Shown: positions 1-9,375 of the stretch, one piece after another
Layout of the letters: every line of letters begins with the position of its first letter
How positions within the stretch are numbered: the first letter of the stretch is position 1
Source of the DNA: Pseudomonas sp. HS6
Lineage (GTDB): Bacteria; Pseudomonadota; Gammaproteobacteria; Pseudomonadales; Pseudomonadaceae
Reading direction: 5' to 3'
Assembly: GCF_023375815.1 (NCBI RefSeq)
Contig: NZ_CP067412.1
Location: 930,001 to 994,000, forward strand
DNA: 64,000 nt
Translations under genes and position numbers: made by a program
The notes under the pieces: model-generated
What the model saw: only the letters and a program-made list of their open reading frames with translations
What the model was told of the DNA's origin: nothing
Database searches by the model: none

Positions 1-244
1 GCAGGCTGGCTTCTCTCTCGAAGAACTCAAAAAGTTGCTGCCGGACGCCGCCACGGGCGAGTTCAATCAGGAAGAGCTGGTAGCGGGGCTGACGCGCAAG
101 GTCGAGCAGATTGAAGCCATGCAGCAGCATCTGGCGCAGAGCAAGGCGCATTTGCTGGAGGTGATCGATGGCATCCACTCGCGGCCGGAAGGCATCAGTT
201 GCATGGCGAATGCCGAACGGGTGCTGTCGTCGCTAAACCCATAG
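1..244 (+). CDS. MerR family transcriptional regulator, C-terminal part
   Basis: The reading frame is open from the first bases of the window and ends at the TAG at 242-244, so only about the last 80 residues are present. The visible part begins AGFSLEELKKLLP, which matches the segment after the helix-turn-helix of MerR-family regulators, where a conserved G-F-S/T-L-xx-I/L precedes a long dimerisation helix. The rest is the antiparallel coiled-coil helix (QIEAMQQHLAQSK). The effector-binding end is short and has no obvious metal-binding cysteine cluster apart from one Cys, so the ligand cannot be guessed. The start lies outside the window. Confidence 0.7.
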   Translation, partial: QAGFSLEELKKLLPDAATGEFNQEELVAGLTRKVEQIEAMQQHLAQSKAHLLEVIDGIHSRPEGISCMANAERVLSSLNP

Positions 245-545
245 AGATTGGGTGATACCTGCGGCGTACAGATTTTGAAATGATTTCAGGCTGTAGGAAA
301 AGTCATCTGAACCTGTACGCTTCAAGGCCTTTTTTCATTCAGGATTTGCATGAACACCCTCTCGGAGCCTCCCAGTTCGACTCAAAGAACCACGTTCCCT
401 TCGCGCCACGGCGCGGTCTTGACGCACTCGCAGCATCCAGTCTTCCGACTACCGACTATCGTTGATGGCGCAGCCTTCGAGCTTTCGCGCCGCACATTGC
501 CGTGTCCGGCAGCCTGAATTCACTGAAGAGAGATAGAGACAGAAT
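245..545 (+). other. Intergenic region / 5' leader of the TerC-like gene
   Basis: About 300 bases without a convincing gene. A 61-codon open frame inside it has no coding character that I can recognise. A small GC-rich hairpin (CGCGCCACGGCGCG, near 400-413) lies in it. TerC-family genes in other bacteria are sometimes controlled by the yybP-ykoY manganese riboswitch, but I do not recognise that motif's conserved bases here, so I make no riboswitch call. The purine run GAAGAGAGATAGAGACAG just before 546 probably contains the ribosome-binding site. Confidence 0.4.
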
Positions 546-2102
546 ATGGAATGGTTAGCGGATCCCACGGCATGGCTGGGCTTGTTGACACTGATCGTGC
601 TGGAACTGGTGCTGGGTATCGACAACCTGGTGTTCATCGCGATCCTGGCGGACAAACTGCCGCCGCATCAGCGCGACCGCGCGCGAATCATCGGTTTGAG
701 CCTGGCGCTGATCATGCGTCTTGGCCTGCTGGCGAGTATTTCCTGGCTGGTCACCCTCACGGCACCGTTGTTCGAAGTGTTCGGCAAGAGCTTCTCCGGC
801 CGTGACCTGATCATGCTGTTCGGTGGTGTGTTCCTGTTGTTCAAGGCGACCATGGAGTTGCACGAACGGCTGGAAGGCCATATCGGCGAACGCTCGACCA
901 ACACCGCTTATGCGTTGTTCTGGCCTATCGTGGCGCAGATCGTCGTGCTCGATGCGGTGTTCTCCCTGGATGCGGTGATTACTGCCGTGGGCATGGTCGA
1001 TGAACTGGCGGTGATGATGATCGCGGTGGTCGTGTCCATCGGTGTGATGATCGTTGCCAGCAAACCGTTGACCCGTTTCGTCAACGCGCACCCGACGGTG
1101 ATCATGCTGTGTCTGGGCTTCCTGATGATGATCGGTTTCGCCCTGACCGCCGAAGGCCTGGGCTTCCACATACCGAAAGGTTATCTGTACGCCGCGATTG
1201 GTTTCTCGATCCTGATCGAGGTGTTCAACCAGATCGCCCGTGCCCGTCGCAAGCGTTCGATGCAGGGCTTGCGCCCGATGCGTGAGCGTACAGCCCACGC
1301 GGTAATGCGTTTGTTGGGCGGCCGGAAACTGGCGGTGGAAGAGGTGGGTGAAGAGATTTCCGACTTGCTGGATGATGGTCAGGCGCCAAGTGCGGAGTTG
1401 TTCGACCGTCGTGAGCGAGTGATGATCAGCGGCGTGCTGCAACTGGCCGAGCGACCGATCCGCGCCTTGATGACGGTACGTGCCGATGTCGATCACATTG
1501 ATCTGGCTGACGATGCCGAGGCGATTCGTACGCGACTGATGCATTCGTCCTACTCGCGCCTGCCGCTGATTCGTAACGGTGCGGTGGATGAACCGCTGGG
1601 CTTCGTTCACAAGAAGGAGTTGCTCAAGGAGTATCTGGCCGGCAACGAGCCGAACCTTGAACACCTGGCGCGCAAGACAGTAAACCTGCTCGACAGCTAT
1701 TCGATCCTCAACGCACTGGAGCAGATGCGCGCGGCATCGACCCACATCGCGTTCGTAGTGAACGAGTTCGGTGATTTTGTCGGCGTGCTGACCATGACCG
1801 ACATTCTCGAATCGATCGCTGGCGAGTTGCCGGACGCCAGCGAAATCGCCGGTCCGGACGTGGTCGAAGAGCAGGGCGGCTTTGTGGTGAACGGCGCATT
1901 GAATCTGACACGGATTCGTCAGCGCACCGGTTTCACTGCCGAGCCGACCGAGGATTACCAGACCCTCGCCGGGTTGGTGATGAGTCTGCTGGATCGCCTG
2001 CCGATGAAAGGTGATCGACTGGAACATGAAGGTTGGGGCATGACCGTGATGGCGGTCGAAGAACGGCGGGTGACACGAGTGCTGTTGGTGCGTGAGGCCT
2101 GA
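546..2102 (+). CDS. yoaE: TerC-family integral membrane protein with CBS and CorC/HlyC domains (YoaE type)
   Basis: A 518-residue inner-membrane protein, the same length as E. coli YoaE. Residues about 1-235 form a TerC domain with seven or so hydrophobic segments and the acidic intramembrane motifs ELVLGIDN and DAVFSLDAV typical of the family, which is linked to tellurium resistance and, in characterised members, to divalent metal (Mn) export. A basic linker follows, then a CBS pair at about 300-425 ([15 protein letters not shown], and [15 protein letters not shown]) and a C-terminal CorC_HlyC transporter-associated domain at about 440-515. The domain order TerC-CBS-CorC is complete. Metal transport is inferred from the family; the substrate is not visible in the sequence. 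Confidence 0.85.
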   Translation: MEWLADPTAWLGLLTLIVLELVLGIDNLVFIAILADKLPPHQRDRARIIGLSLALIMRLGLLASISWLVTLTAPLFEVFGKSFSGRDLIMLFGGVFLLFKATMELHERLEGHIGERSTNTAYALFWPIVAQIVVLDAVFSLDAVITAVGMVDELAVMMIAVVVSIGVMIVASKPLTRFVNAHPTVIMLCLGFLMMIGFALTAEGLGFHIPKGYLYAAIGFSILIEVFNQIARARRKRSMQGLRPMRERTAHAVMRLLGGRKLAVEEVGEEISDLLDDGQAPSAELFDRRERVMISGVLQLAERPIRALMTVRADVDHIDLADDAEAIRTRLMHSSYSRLPLIRNGAVDEPLGFVHKKELLKEYLAGNEPNLEHLARKTVNLLDSYSILNALEQMRAASTHIAFVVNEFGDFVGVLTMTDILESIAGELPDASEIAGPDVVEEQGGFVVNGALNLTRIRQRTGFTAEPTEDYQTLAGLVMSLLDRLPMKGDRLEHEGWGMTVMAVEERRVTRVLLVREA

Positions 2103-2107
2103 TGGCG

Positions 2108-3184
2108 TCACTGATGAAAGGTGTACCGGTCCTTGCCCGTATGCTTTGACTCATACAACGCTTCATCAGCCTTGATCAGGGCCTGGTTGAGGGTGTCACC
2201 GTCCTCGACCCGGGCCACGCCGATACTGATGGTCACCGGGTGCCGGGTCGGTTGCTCACGCACCACCCGGCATAACTCCCCGGCCAGCGCCTCGACATCT
2301 TCGCGGCGCACGCCGGCCAGATAAATCGCAAACTCTTCGCCACCCAATCGAGCGTACTCAAACGGTGCCATCACCTCTTTGATGTCTGCCGCGATTCGCT
2401 TGAGCACTTCATCGCCGATGTCGTGGCCGTACACATCATTCACTTTCTTGAAGTTGTCGATGTCGATCATCGCCAGGTAATGGTCGTGCTCGCGAGGTAC
2501 CGCTTGCAGGCTCTTTTCGGCCCGGGTCATGAACGAGCGGCGGTTGGGGATTTCAGTCAGGGTGTCGTTGTAGGCTTGGTCCAGCAACAGCTTGGACATG
2601 ATGTAGTTGTAAAGCTTTGTCTCGCGCAGTTTGAGGAAGGTGTAGATCGTCAGCGCACAGAGAAACACGCTGTAGGCAATGGTCATTACGCCTTTGAGTT
2701 CCAGCAGGCCGATTCCGGTCCCTATGAACGGATTGAGTATCAGCCAGGTGATGGCCTGCGCCGCGAAGAACGACCAGCGACTGAGCGGCAACACGGAGGC
2801 GCTGTACAGCGTGGTCGCCGCCGCGAGCACCAGCCAGATGCCATGAAACGCCAGAGGCAGGCCTTCGATCAGCAGCCGGATGCCCAGAGTGATGACGAAC
2901 ACGAAGGTCAGGTTCAGCCAGTCGAAGTGGCGGGCCTTGCGCGTGAACATCAGCACCACGGCGAGCACGGCAAATGCTGCGATGAAGATCATCGAGCGCC
3001 AGGTAAAGCCCTGATCCCCGAGGAAACTGACGATCAGGTCGAAGGCCAGCCAGATGCCCATGCTGGCCAGATAGATCAGCAGGCAGAACGAATGTAGCCG
3101 TTCGAACTCATGCTGGATGAACTCGCCCCATAGCTCGGCGGGCGCGGTTCGCTTCAGGACTTCGTCTTCAATGGTTTTGTACAT
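2108..3184 (-). CDS. Membrane-bound GGDEF diguanylate cyclase
   Basis: 358 residues. An N-terminal region with about five or six hydrophobic segments (residues about 30-185) anchors a C-terminal GGDEF domain (about 200-355). The active-site loop is GGEEF, a functional variant, preceded by the DIDNFKKVND segment that binds Mg/GTP, so the protein should make c-di-GMP. I do not see an RxxD inhibitory site in the position just before GGEEF, so product inhibition may be weak. Its start overlaps the 3' end of the upstream ybcH-like gene by 17 bases, making it the last gene of the wecB-nfrB-nfrA operon. This links it to NfrB, whose C-terminus carries c-di-GMP-binding (MshEN) sequence. Local c-di-GMP supply to NfrB is an inference. 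Confidence 0.85.
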   Translation of the reverse strand: MYKTIEDEVLKRTAPAELWGEFIQHEFERLHSFCLLIYLASMGIWLAFDLIVSFLGDQGFTWRSMIFIAAFAVLAVVLMFTRKARHFDWLNLTFVFVITLGIRLLIEGLPLAFHGIWLVLAAATTLYSASVLPLSRWSFFAAQAITWLILNPFIGTGIGLLELKGVMTIAYSVFLCALTIYTFLKLRETKLYNYIMSKLLLDQAYNDTLTEIPNRRSFMTRAEKSLQAVPREHDHYLAMIDIDNFKKVNDVYGHDIGDEVLKRIAADIKEVMAPFEYARLGGEEFAIYLAGVRREDVEALAGELCRVVREQPTRHPVTISIGVARVEDGDTLNQALIKADEALYESKHTGKDRYTFHQ

Positions 3185-4046
3185 TGCTGCCCGGATGCTT
3201 GCGCTGGTTGTCGAGAATCACCTGGCCCCACGGCCGATATCGCAGGGAAAACACTGCATTTTGATGACAGCCGGTCGAGGTCGCATCCGGGGTCGCCGGT
3301 TCGGCGCGGAACGGCTCACCGTCGCGGCTGACCTCGCGGAACGCTTCACGCACGATACCGACAGAGCAGGGCAGTGCGCTGGCATAACCATTTCGCACCA
3401 ACACTGGCAGGCGTCCGGTGCCGGCGCCGTCCTGCCACCAGACTTGCGCACCTTCCGCTGTCAGATCTCCCAGCCATTGGGCGTTGACCGTCGGAGCAAG
3501 TTTGCCGGCACTGAAGGCGCTGACATGCAGCGGCGCATCCAGTTTTGCCGCGAAATCCTTCAGCTGACGCTGGAGCGTTGCCCGTCGATCGGCTGCCAGA
3601 AAGTGGAGGTCATCCAGTTCCAGTGGCAGATACCAGCCGTTGACCGGCAGTTTCCATTCCTGTCGCAGCTTCTGTTGTTGCGCCAGCGATTGCCCCAATT
3701 GCGCCTGCCAGTAGGCGCCGAGGCCGGCGCTGTCCAGTTCGTCGATGCGCGTGTAGTACGCCGGGTCCATCGACAGCCCGAGCACCAGTTGCAGACCTTG
3801 TTGTCCGGCGATTTTCAGGCTGTTGGCGAGCCAGCCGTTGGCACCGCCAAAGTCCGATTCGCCATACGCGGTCCACTGCACGATGACTGTTCGCGTGCCT
3901 TGTCTGGCAGTGTCCTGCCAGACTTTCTGCCATTGCGCCTGGGTCAGACCGGCATCGACATTCAGCGGCTGATAGAACACACGCTCGTCGGCCCGTGCAA
4001 GCGTGGCACCCATCAGCAGGCAGAAAAACAACATCCATCGAGCCAT
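3168..4046 (-). CDS. Periplasmic DUF4434-like protein, YbcH-like
   Basis: 292 residues beginning with a signal peptide (MARWMLFFCLLMGATLARA). The ATG at 4046 overlaps the stop of nfrA in a TGATG junction; an in-frame ATG at 4058 is an alternative. The body has the look of a TIM-barrel glycoside-hydrolase-like domain of the DUF4434 type: strand-like segments such as TVIVQWTAYGES, LQLVLGLSMDP and WYLPLELDDL with acidic residues at strand ends. In E. coli the gene ybcH sits beside nfrA and nfrB and codes for a protein of similar size, which fits this position. A role in trimming or handling the NfrB-made glycan in the periplasm is inferred; no catalytic residues are proven. Confidence 0.65.
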   Translation of the reverse strand: MARWMLFFCLLMGATLARADERVFYQPLNVDAGLTQAQWQKVWQDTARQGTRTVIVQWTAYGESDFGGANGWLANSLKIAGQQGLQLVLGLSMDPAYYTRIDELDSAGLGAYWQAQLGQSLAQQQKLRQEWKLPVNGWYLPLELDDLHFLAADRRATLQRQLKDFAAKLDAPLHVSAFSAGKLAPTVNAQWLGDLTAEGAQVWWQDGAGTGRLPVLVRNGYASALPCSVGIVREAFREVSRDGEPFRAEPATPDATSTGCHQNAVFSLRYRPWGQVILDNQRKHPGSNVQNH

Positions 4047-7000
4047 CAGAAATTCCACTCCACGCCCAGCAGCACACCGTTGCCGCCTTCATACAGATTG
4101 CCGCCCAGCGACTGTTGATATTCGGTGCGTACCGTGAGTTTCGAACGGTAGGCGTTGTAGCGATCTTCGTCGTACCACCATTGCCAGCGCAGACCGACAC
4201 CGGTGCGCAGGTCCTGGCGCCAGTCGTTGCTCGGGTCCTGGCTGGCAAATTCGAGGAAGCCGTAAGGCATGATCGTCTGGGCGCCGCTGTTCGGCAGCTT
4301 CCAGGCATGCCCCTGCTGGAACCGCGACAGCCACTGGTGATCACCGGCCTTGGTCCACCAGGCGGCGTCGAGGTAGAGGAAACGTTCGTCCCAGTCGTTT
4401 TCGTCGACGCGCCAGTCGTTGCGGTACTTGCCCTGATCGAGGAACGAGGCAGTCGCGCGCAGCAGGTAGTCGGTGGTGGTGTGGCCGTCCTGGCGATGAT
4501 CATTGACCTGATCCAGCAACTTCTCCGGCACCAGCATCTGGCCGAGGCTCAGGCTGTGGTTGTCGTCATCGTTGAACTGGCTCTGTTTGTAGATCTCACC
4601 GTAGAAGTTGATGTTCTGCGTGCCCCACGGCTTGTAGCGCAGGCCGACACCGGCGGCGAGGGATTCGGCGTAACTGGAGCGACCTTGTCCACCCAGCAGG
4701 ACCCGGCCATACACCGAGAGCGTGCTGCCGGCGCGACTTGGTTCATCGCCGAGGGCGTGATCCCACATCGCCAGTTGCACGTTTTGCGAGTCGGCACGGC
4801 GGTTTGAACCCTTGCTTTCGTCAGGTCGGACGAAGTCATTGGTTGAAACCCCGGCTGGAGACCAGGTGCTGGCAATCGTCCGGCTGTCACGGCGGGAGAG
4901 GGTTTCATGGGCGCGGCGCTGACGGTAACGACGCGCTTCCATGCTGCCGTCCTCGTCGTCGGCGGCCACCGGGTTTTGTTCCAGATCGATCACCCGGCGC
5001 AGTTCCTTGCGGGCAGAAGCGCTGTCTTCCACTTCGTCATAGCGCCAGGCCAGTGTTTCACCGAGTCGATAGTCCTCGGGGAAGTCACGGGTGGCCTGTT
5101 GCAGATAGGGGATTGCGGTGGCGCGTTCCTCGCGGGTTTCGGCACCGGACAAGCGCATGCCGTAATCGGCGCGATAACGTGGATTGTTCGGGTCGCGACG
5201 TACCGCTTCGGCCAGCCATGCAGTGCTTTGCGGCAGCTCCCCGGCCTTTTGTGCGGTGACCGACGCTGCGTAGAAATGCCCGGCATCCGGTGCTTGTTGC
5301 AAGGCTTTACGCTGACGTTCAAGTGCCTGGGCATGATCGCCACGAGCGTCAGCGATTGCCGCGCCGAGGGCCCATTCATTGGCACCGCGCGTCGTGCTTT
5401 GCTGCCAGTATCGTTCGGCTGTCTGGCTGTCACCGGCATTCAGCGCGCTGCGGCTGGCGGTGAGGCGCGCGTTATCGCTCAGTTCCGCTGCGGGGAGGCT
5501 GCGCCATATAGCCAGCGCGCCAGCCGAATCACCGGCGGCTTCAAGGGCGTAGGCCAACGGCAAACGGCTGCTGCGGTCACCGAGTTTTTCCGCTTGCTGG
5601 TAATAGACGACGGCTTCGCCCGGTCGATCCGGCATCGCGCAACGACCCAGAGCGCGATAATCGCCGGCGGCTTGCGGATGGTTGCCGATGGCTTGCTGAA
5701 CGGCATCGCACTGACCGTTTTCCGCGAGTTGCGCGAGTAACTGGCCACGGGTGGCGCCATCCACACGGGAAATCAGCAATGCCATTCGTCGTTGCTGTTC
5801 TGGTGTTGTGGTTTTCGAGACCGCATACAGACCGGCCAGACGCTGCAGCGCTGTGGCTGGCAAACGACCCTGATGACGGTCAAACGCCGTTTCCAGCAAC
5901 TGTTGCGCCTGTGCGCGATCGTCATTGTTTACCGCCAGGTAAGTGGCCTGATTCAGTGAATTCAGATTGCCGGTCTGCCGGTAGTGAAGCTCCCACAAGG
6001 TCTGCGCTTCGGTCATGCGGCCCATGCGTTGCGACAGTTCTGCCCGACGCTTGACGATTTCAGGTGTTTGCGTCTGGCCGGCCAGCCACGCATCGACCTT
6101 GTCGCTGCGCCCCTGATCCTGCCAGACGTCCAGCAGTTGAGCCTGGCGGCGACCTTCCCACGGCTCCGGCAAACGGGTGCTTTGCAGCAGGTCGGTGGCT
6201 TGCAGACGCTGGGCCAGTATCAGCCAGGTTTGCGGGTCGTCTGTGGGCGAACAGCCACGAAATTGCTTGAGCGCTGCTTCCGGGTCCTGGCGCGACAGCC
6301 ATTCGGCGGTCTCCAGGCAGGGACGTTGCAAATCGTTGCTCAAGCGCTGCACGGTCGGCACGTCTTCGGTCTTGCGTGCCAGCTCCCACAGGCGCTGACG
6401 TTGCGCGGGATCGGCCAGATCGGAGTCTGGCAACGACTGAATCCAGCGTTGCGCCTGTTGCTCGTGGCCCATGGCAATGGCGCGATCGACCATCGCGAGG
6501 CGTGTCTTGCGTGCGGCTTCGGGACTCGGCGCCTGTTGCAGCAGTTGTTGCAGCGGTTTTTCGTCGAGGCGCTGGACGTAAGCATTGGCCAGCCGTTGCC
6601 AGCCCTCGGCGTCCAATTGTTTACGAGCGGCCAACGGCGCCAGTTGCTCGATGGTGCCGCTCCAGTCGCGCAGTTGCTCCGACCAGTTGGCGCGTGCCAG
6701 ACGCAGGATATTGTCGTCACCCTTGGGCGACAGTTGCGCCAGCCAGTCGTGGGCTTTGGCCGCGCCACCGAATTTGGCCAGGCTCAAGCTGTAAGCCTGC
6801 CACAGGCGCACACGGTCGTTCAGGCTGCTGGTGGCCATCCAGCTTTCAACCTGGCTGCTGGTGGGCGGGTCCTGTTCGATCCAGGTCAGGCGCAGGTCGA
6901 GGAGGGCGTCGCTGTTGTCCGGCAGCGCTTGCATCGCGTCCTTGTAGCGACGTTGTTTGGCCAGCGACTCAACCAGCAGTGCCCGGGCCTCGTCGTTTTT

Positions 7001-7204
7001 CGGGACTTTTTCCAGCAAGTGGCGCATCAGTCGTTCGACTTCTTTCCAGTTGCCCGTTTTCGCTTCGCGATAGCTGCGGTCCATGTAGGGATAGCTGCGG
7101 AACTGTTCAAAGTCGCTCAGCGGCGCAGCTTGTAGCGGATACGCTGTGCTCAGGCCCAGCAGCAGACTGCCCATCAGCAAGGTGTGACGATGAACAGGCT
7201 TCAT
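4046..7204 (-). CDS. nfrA: NfrA-like outer membrane TPR/beta-barrel protein (phage N4 receptor type)
   Basis: 1052 residues. A signal peptide (residues about 1-26, ending LQA-AP) is followed by a long alpha-helical stretch of tetratricopeptide-like repeats (about 40-730) and a C-terminal region of about 300 residues rich in alternating aromatic/polar strands. It ends in the aromatic residue F (GVEWNF), as expected of an outer-membrane beta-barrel. This is the layout of E. coli NfrA, the outer-membrane receptor for phage N4, and of exopolysaccharide export proteins such as PgaA. The gene overlaps nfrB (7201-7204) and the ybcH-like gene (4046), so it is co-translated. The inferred job is export or surface display of the polymer made by NfrB. 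Confidence 0.85.
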   Translation of the reverse strand: MKPVHRHTLLMGSLLLGLSTAYPLQAAPLSDFEQFRSYPYMDRSYREAKTGNWKEVERLMRHLLEKVPKNDEARALLVESLAKQRRYKDAMQALPDNSDALLDLRLTWIEQDPPTSSQVESWMATSSLNDRVRLWQAYSLSLAKFGGAAKAHDWLAQLSPKGDDNILRLARANWSEQLRDWSGTIEQLAPLAARKQLDAEGWQRLANAYVQRLDEKPLQQLLQQAPSPEAARKTRLAMVDRAIAMGHEQQAQRWIQSLPDSDLADPAQRQRLWELARKTEDVPTVQRLSNDLQRPCLETAEWLSRQDPEAALKQFRGCSPTDDPQTWLILAQRLQATDLLQSTRLPEPWEGRRQAQLLDVWQDQGRSDKVDAWLAGQTQTPEIVKRRAELSQRMGRMTEAQTLWELHYRQTGNLNSLNQATYLAVNNDDRAQAQQLLETAFDRHQGRLPATALQRLAGLYAVSKTTTPEQQRRMALLISRVDGATRGQLLAQLAENGQCDAVQQAIGNHPQAAGDYRALGRCAMPDRPGEAVVYYQQAEKLGDRSSRLPLAYALEAAGDSAGALAIWRSLPAAELSDNARLTASRSALNAGDSQTAERYWQQSTTRGANEWALGAAIADARGDHAQALERQRKALQQAPDAGHFYAASVTAQKAGELPQSTAWLAEAVRRDPNNPRYRADYGMRLSGAETREERATAIPYLQQATRDFPEDYRLGETLAWRYDEVEDSASARKELRRVIDLEQNPVAADDEDGSMEARRYRQRRAHETLSRRDSRTIASTWSPAGVSTNDFVRPDESKGSNRRADSQNVQLAMWDHALGDEPSRAGSTLSVYGRVLLGGQGRSSYAESLAAGVGLRYKPWGTQNINFYGEIYKQSQFNDDDNHSLSLGQMLVPEKLLDQVNDHRQDGHTTTDYLLRATASFLDQGKYRNDWRVDENDWDERFLYLDAAWWTKAGDHQWLSRFQQGHAWKLPNSGAQTIMPYGFLEFASQDPSNDWRQDLRTGVGLRWQWWYDEDRYNAYRSKLTVRTEYQQSLGGNLYEGGNGVLLGVEWNF

Positions 7205-9375
7205 GCGACCTCCCTGACAATACGGTAGGCGGCTTGCTGTTCGCTGGCCTGATCGGCGAGGGCTTGCTCCAGGACTTCCTGGGTGATCATGCCCCGGGAA
7301 ATCAGGTGTTCCCCGAGTGACATGTTTTCGGCATCGAAATCGATCAACGCCTGATTGAAAAGAGTCGGCGGCACCATGCCGCGAACCTGCAGCAGATTGC
7401 CCAGCAGCACCTGATGGCGACTGACCCGCTCCAGCAAGGCTTCATCGTCCTGATGACGCTCAAGCACTTCAAGCATATGACGCACTTCCTCATTCTGGCG
7501 GGGACTGGCGTACCAGTAACGAATCCCCAGCGTAACGCGCCCCTGGGGTGCCAGTCGGCAGCGCACCGGGCGTTTCAATTGACGGCTGATCGCGCCGAGC
7601 GAGACCTGGCTGACCGGGCCCTCGGAGGCCAGGATCAGGGTGTCGCCTTCTTCTGCCACCGGCAGCACGCCGTAATGCGACGCGACCCGACGAGGTACGG
7701 CCTCGATCAGGCGTTTGTCGAGCTTGAACGGGTTGAGCGGTGCCCATTCCAGATCAAGCTGTTCGGCAAGTGTTTGTACGAGCTGCGTACTGTCGATGTA
7801 TTCGCGCAGCAGCAACTCGCGGCCAAGACGACGGCGCACGGGACTGGTGATCGCCGCTTCCAGTTCTTCTTCGGTCAGCAGGCCCTTTTCCACCAGTCGA
7901 TGACCGAGCGGGGTACGTTGCGCCTTGGTCAGCGCCGGGAATTCGTGGGTGGTCTTGTCCCAGGCCACGCGCCGTGAGTCGCCCATTTCCATTACCTGGC
8001 GCAGGGCGCGCAGGTTGGCGAAGAAGTTGACGAAGTTGCTCCACATCATGCGCGGCGCCGACAACAGACCTTCGACCAACCCGTAGTAGCGAGTGACAAA
8101 CCAGCCACGCTGGAACAGACGGTTGAACAGCATCAGACCGTTGAGCCACAGCAGCACCGACAGCAATGAGCTGTCGGCGAGGATCGAGGGATAGCGCCAC
8201 GAATCCGGGGAAATCACCGTGACGGCCCACATCGCCAGCAGCACCAGGAACAGCAGGTTGACCAGAAAACTCAACAGGTAGGCGATCAAGCCGCGACGGT
8301 CACGCCACAGGAAGTAGTTGAGCAGACCCTTGCGACTCCAGCCGAGGTTCTTGGTGCCTTGAAACACAATGCCGACGATCCAGCGTGACTTCTGCCGGAT
8401 TGCGTGTTGCAAGTCGCGGGGGAAGTGCTCGCGTACGCAGATGACCTGGGAGAATTCGCGGTTCATGCCGAACACCCACGGTTGCTCCAGCGCCAGTTTC
8501 GGGTCACTGACCGAGTAGCGGGCGAAGATGCACTTCATGCCTTTCTGTTTGAGTCGGAAACCGATGTCGTAGTCTTCGGTGAGACTCTGCACATCGAAAG
8601 CAATGCCGTCGCCGTCTTCCAGCAGCGCGCTGATGGCTTTACGGCTGAAGCAGGTGCCGACGCCGGCGCTGGGCACCTGGCCGGTGAGGGCTTCGCGCAC
8701 GATAACGTCCTTGCCGTGGTTCTCGGCGAACTCATCGACGTAGTGCCCGGCGGTGAAGCCTTTCCATTCTGGTGCGTAGGGGTAGACCGGAATCTGGATC
8801 AGGTCCTTGTTCGGCAGCAGATAGTTGTAGAGGCGCAACTCCATCGGCGAAATCACGTCCTCGGCATCGTGCAGGATGAACCCGGCGAACTGGATTTTCG
8901 CTTCGCTCTCGAAGCGCAGAATCGCATCGATGATGTTGTTCAGGCAGTCGGCCTTGCTGGTCGGACCCGGGCGGGCGCAGACCACTTTGTGCACGTTGGG
9001 ATAGTGCTGGCAGACCGCATCGACGTCGGCCTGGGTCTCGGCATCGTTGGGGTAGGTGCCGACGAAAATCTGATAGTTCTCATAGTCGATGGTCGAGGCC
9101 GCCAGCCGCGCCATTTCGCCGACCACGCCGACTTCGTTCCACGCCGGCACCATGATCGCCAGCGGCTTCTCGGGAATCGAATACAGGCGCTCCTCGTCGG
9201 CGCGCTTGAATTTCTCGTAGATCCGCCAGCGCCGGATGAACTTGCGGCCCCAGTACACGAGGTCGATGAACAGGTCATCGAGCCCGAGGATGAACATCAG
9301 CAGGGCGAGGATGATCGCCACATACTTCAGACCAAACAGCACATACGCAAAGAAATCGACCCAACCCAGGCTCAT
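7201..9375 (-). CDS. nfrB: NfrB-like inner membrane glycosyltransferase with MshEN-type C-terminus
   Basis: 724 residues. An N-terminal membrane segment is followed by a GT2 family glycosyltransferase domain (about 60-330) with the acidic motif HDAEDV, the catalytic TEDYDIG and the QKSRW motif of processive synthases. Then come transmembrane segments (about 340-460) and a C-terminal region (about 490-720) related to the GSPII_E N-terminal/MshEN c-di-GMP-binding module (PLGHRLVEKGLLTEEELE, then a second similar motif MSLGEHLISRGMITQEVLEQ). In E. coli NfrB, MshEN binding of c-di-GMP has been reported to control synthesis of a ManNAc-containing surface glycan. The ATG overlaps wecB by four bases (9372-9375). 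Substrate UDP-ManNAc is inferred from the adjoining epimerase. Confidence 0.87.
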   Translation of the reverse strand: MSLGWVDFFAYVLFGLKYVAIILALLMFILGLDDLFIDLVYWGRKFIRRWRIYEKFKRADEERLYSIPEKPLAIMVPAWNEVGVVGEMARLAASTIDYENYQIFVGTYPNDAETQADVDAVCQHYPNVHKVVCARPGPTSKADCLNNIIDAILRFESEAKIQFAGFILHDAEDVISPMELRLYNYLLPNKDLIQIPVYPYAPEWKGFTAGHYVDEFAENHGKDVIVREALTGQVPSAGVGTCFSRKAISALLEDGDGIAFDVQSLTEDYDIGFRLKQKGMKCIFARYSVSDPKLALEQPWVFGMNREFSQVICVREHFPRDLQHAIRQKSRWIVGIVFQGTKNLGWSRKGLLNYFLWRDRRGLIAYLLSFLVNLLFLVLLAMWAVTVISPDSWRYPSILADSSLLSVLLWLNGLMLFNRLFQRGWFVTRYYGLVEGLLSAPRMMWSNFVNFFANLRALRQVMEMGDSRRVAWDKTTHEFPALTKAQRTPLGHRLVEKGLLTEEELEAAITSPVRRRLGRELLLREYIDSTQLVQTLAEQLDLEWAPLNPFKLDKRLIEAVPRRVASHYGVLPVAEEGDTLILASEGPVSQVSLGAISRQLKRPVRCRLAPQGRVTLGIRYWYASPRQNEEVRHMLEVLERHQDDEALLERVSRHQVLLGNLLQVRGMVPPTLFNQALIDFDAENMSLGEHLISRGMITQEVLEQALADQASEQQAAYRIVREVA

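Noticed and set aside
245..545. Possible manganese riboswitch (yybP-ykoY) before the TerC-like gene
   Set aside because: The family link is tempting, but I do not see the conserved riboswitch bases.
555..2111. 518-codon open frame on the minus strand across the TerC-like gene
   Set aside because: Antisense shadow of a gene with clear TerC/CBS domains; its translation is His/Gln-rich without any domain.
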